DNA of 64,000 nt from Mnemiopsis leidyi. Its lineage: Eukaryota; Ctenophora; Tentaculata; Lobata; Bolinopsidae. Of the stretch, positions 61,019 to 64,000 are shown piece by piece. The translations under genes were made by a program, and so were the position numbers. Position 1 is the first letter of the stretch. Each line of letters opens with the position of its first letter. The notes beneath the pieces are model-generated. The model ran no database searches. It was not told the origin of the DNA and saw only the letters and a list, made by a program, of their open reading frames with translations. Location: positions 76,022-140,021 of the forward strand of contig JH152799.1 in NCBI GenBank assembly GCA_000226015.1, in the 5' to 3' direction.

Positions 61019-61855
61019 GGTAGAAACTGTTTAATAAAGTTGCAATGCTTGCCAATGATGCCAATGCATATATGTGGTCTGTGGTGCATACTATCACTGT
61101 TTATGCAATAGTGGCATCAATACTCCAATAGCTTCCTATTGTTAAAAATCATTCTATAAATGCCATTAATGGCAATGGCAATCACTTTTCAGTTTGCTAT
61201 AATAATGAAGAATTAGTTATCCAAGATAAGTTTGTGACATTCTGAGTGTAACATGAACACTAGTGTGAAACAACAGACAATGGCAACATCCATATTCCAT
61301 AGGCAATGACATTAGACACCAATGACATTAGACATAGGCAGCAGGGAACAAAATTGAATGAATGAATGAAACTTCTAATTTTGCAACACATAAATACACA
61401 ATGTTTTTCAAATAATTAAGATATAAAGGATATGAAGTAGCTTGCATTCTTTTCAAGAGTCTTCCTCCCCCTTGTTAATTCCATAACATCTGGCTTGTAA
61501 TCAAGATCTCCCATTCATTAAAGAGAGAAAGAGTACTCTATTATCAAACTTGAAAAATAAGAAAATGTAATCTAATAGTACAAAGTAAATGTTCTACTTA
61601 CGCACTCAGAGATCTGAATATGTTGTGCCGAGTGATGGGCGACTCAGTGGGGTCCTTCCTCTAGGCTCTACAGCATGTTAAACAAGGAATGAAAACTGAG
61701 GGGCTCTGTCAGTGGTGTAACTTTTGGCGTCTGGCCAATAAGTCGTCCATTATAAGCAAGAAGTTGCCCCCAGATGGCGCCCCAAGAACTTATAAATATA
61801 ATAAATAAATAATATATAATGATGCCAGCATCATCACACCTACTCTCTCAAAATA
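61019..61855. other. interval between retrotransposon fragments
   Basis: Contains the probable 3' untranslated region of copy A (61600-61855, with an ATAATAAATAAATAAT-type stretch and CAGATGGCGCCCC) and AT-rich sequence with no frame of interest. Confidence 0.4.
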
Positions 61856-62515
61856 TCATACAATCTTCAAAATATCAAAAAGTTCAATATACAAATTTTT
61901 ATAAATGTTAACAAATTTCTTCTTAGCCACAATTGGGTTATCTTTAAGGAAACTATTATGTCTAATCTTATTTTCTAAATAATTTACACCTTCAATTCTA
62001 TTTAAAACTTCGTCGGAAATTTGCCAAAAATTTCCTGGACAACTATCACCCAAAGCTTTAGTTTTAGACTTTAAAATCTCTAAGTTAGATTTGAAAACAT
62101 TTAAACTTGATGAACTCTTTACCTCTATAGATAACTTGTTCCATGACAACATAACCCTCTCATTAATAAAATTTCTTCTAAAACAGTTGATCTTAGAATC
62201 TTTACATTTTCCTGGCTTACAATCATCTGGCTTAATCCAGATCTGCCAAACTTTAGAACACCAGCTAACTGGGATAAGCCATGGCTAGCTTTAAAAACAT
62301 CAATCAGGTCACCTCTCGAACGTCTCTCAGCGAGAGTGGTCAGCTGCAGAATCCGCAGCCTCTCAGAGTAAGGAAGCAGGCCTACCCCTTCAATCATCCT
62401 CGTAAAACGTCTCTGGACGCTCTCAATCCTCAAGATTAAAGACCAATTTCCATGCTCAGCTGCAGGATTCCAAAGCTGAACACAATATTCGAGGTGTGGC
62501 TCGATAATAAAAGTA
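61856..62515 (-). pseudogene. non-LTR retrotransposon C-terminal fragment (copy A)
   Basis: Minus-strand frames spell the conserved C-terminal region of CR1-like reverse transcriptases: EPHLEYCVQLWNPAAE, then SVQRRFTRMIEGVGLLPYSE, LTTLAERRSRGDLIDVFKA and, in a second frame, LSWNKLSIEVKSSSSLNVFK, ending at a stop near 61856. This should lie downstream of the FADD region in an intact element. Here it lies upstream of copy B on the same strand, so the two are separate 5'-truncated insertions. Confidence 0.85.
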
Positions 62516-64000
62516 ATTCAATAAAAAATGGCTAAAACATCTAAATAAAAAGTGAAGTTCACGAAAAGACAATTTCATGAAAAGACAATTTTATCTGATG
62601 ATGGTACATTCAAATCAAAATATTTTCAAAAATCCGCTTTCCCTCACTCACATCTGTGAGCATACAAACTTTGGCTTAACATCTTAAAATTACCAATTGA
62701 AAAATGCTTTACAAATTCTCAATGCTCACTATGACGCGCCCAATAAAATAAAAACAAAATGGTGCTCATGCTGCTGCTCAGTTTTGTAGCCGCCCACAGC
62801 CTTGTCAGACTTTGCCTGACCTGCTGCTGCGAAGCCCCCGCAACGCAAGGCAACCACAGCCTGGTGCGCGCGCCACCAGATGACAGATAAAGTACATATT
62901 GAAACATAGAAATAAAACAGTTCATAAAACACAATTTTGGAACAAAGCTACCAGTATTCTTGGGCATGTGCTATGATAATCGAAAAAGGATTAAATTTTA
63001 AAAGAGGTCATTGAATATGAAAAACCCATATTGCTCCAATATCCGGAGGGATCAGCCATACCATGGATACGATGGATAAGTTTATCTATATAGGCTTCTT
63101 CTCACCCTTAAGCTGCTCCGCTATTGAAGCAATTGGCGCAGGTGGTAAAATTAATAAATTCGTCGAGCAAAATAAAATCCCAAACGGTCGATTTAAATAT
63201 TACAGAATACTGGGTAGCTTTAAGCTTAAGTTCGTATTGAGTCCGCTTTCAAACGTAGACTTAGAGTTACAACCAACAGATTCTGCAGGGTCCAGTTTCC
63301 ACATAAATTTGTGGTAAGAGAATAAATGCATGTGATTTGGTGTTTGTTTTCATGCACCACTGCCATTGAACAAAACGCCAAAATAGTGCATTTGATTTTG
63401 CAAAATTGTCCCACATTCAAATGACGATTTGAACCCCTCATGATGTCGCCCCCAAAGTAGCAGCCACTGGGTTTCGTGCAGTTTTACACCTGTACCCAGG
63501 CTTTTACAGTCATACTGAAGGAGCTACTGGAAGATTCTAAATCTTTTAACGACGACCCTCCTCATTTGACCCTCAATCACGGTCGCGGTTTCCTGGTCAC
63601 TTGGCTGAGTTGACCAAAGTATATTGCATATGCAAATGCCCTTAGCGCACTCCTCTACTAGTAAATTATTATAATAGCACTTGTTTTCTATTCATGACCC
63701 TGTGTAAAGGAGCTTAAATTTTAAATTTTGACATTTTTGACACTTTAAGGCCACTCAATTCTTTACACTCAAGTCAATATGTTCGTTTAATACGTCCTCT
63801 TGATCTAATAATTCATAATTAATTTTTGTTTGAGATAATTGATTTATTTTTTATTTGATTTATTTCCCATACTAACATTTCAACTATTTAAGATTCAGTC
63901 TTCTATAGTCAAGACGAGGGTGTTAGTGCCCTCCCTTGATAAATTTCATGTTTAATTCCTGTTTAATTCCTGTTTAATCCTCTCTAGGATTGGCTGATCT
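62516..64000. other. right-end stretch without recognised genes
   Basis: No supported exon. A GC-rich patch at 62790-62885 stands out from the AT-rich surroundings and may be the edge of an inserted element. Short open frames at 62719-62967 and 63063-63317 show no domain or splice logic. The last 300 bp are AT-rich with a GTTTAATTCCT triplicate at 63950-63978. Confidence 0.4.

Noticed and set aside
61000-62440. A single intact non-LTR retrotransposon
   Set aside because: The order of domains on the strand is reversed and both parts carry frameshifts.
1-64000. tRNA or rRNA genes
   Set aside because: The few GTTCGA words seen (for example near 24174 and 55943) lack a partner A-box and cloverleaf context, and no rRNA-like stretch was recognised.

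Overview
The window looks like nuclear DNA of an invertebrate metazoan. Two recognisable genes have many GT-AG introns: an MYRF-type membrane-bound transcription factor and a stomatin. Both families are animal-wide or broader. Genes are sparse, introns are long, satellites and foldback elements are common, and CR1-like non-LTR fragments and a short TTAGGG tract are present. A cnidarian or another early-branching animal with a mid-sized genome would fit, but the species cannot be fixed from this sequence. Three runs of N (183-698, 15901-16457, 47922-48320) are assembly gaps.

Layout. (1) 1-13363, minus strand: one giant, unrecognised, secreted-protein gene that runs off the left edge. A signal-peptide exon (13312-13363) is followed by very long open exons encoding about 4,200 visible residues. 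These are basic, strand-rich segments, a 208-residue tandem duplication, and two arrays with a cysteine at almost every seventh residue. (2) 13.5-17.1 kb: foldback and MITE-like repeats, including a 304-bp near-perfect palindrome. (3) 19269-41063 (or 42546), minus strand: a full MYRF homologue. I could build 18 exons whose lengths sum to 2625 nt (874 codons plus stop) with every junction phase consistent. They include the Ndt80-like DNA-binding domain, the S74-type intramolecular chaperone with its Ser/Lys dyad, the transmembrane segment and the luminal C-terminal domain. Two candidate first exons fit the same phase. (4) 30-55 kb: MYRF intron 1 and a long gene-free interval with simple repeats, a TAAGTG array, a 45-bp minisatellite and many CACGTG E-boxes, often beside RFX-type palindromes. 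(5) 55290-59737, plus strand: a stomatin gene of seven exons (954 nt, 317 codons plus stop). Its second intron opens with a decaying tandem array that copies its own 5' splice site. (6) 60.5-62.5 kb, minus strand: remnants of two non-LTR retrotransposon copies.

The three genes show no sign of acting together. The unrecognised giant cysteine-ladder protein and the splice-site-derived minisatellite are the two things most worth following up. Exon joins are inferred from frame and splice signals only; no transcript evidence was available.
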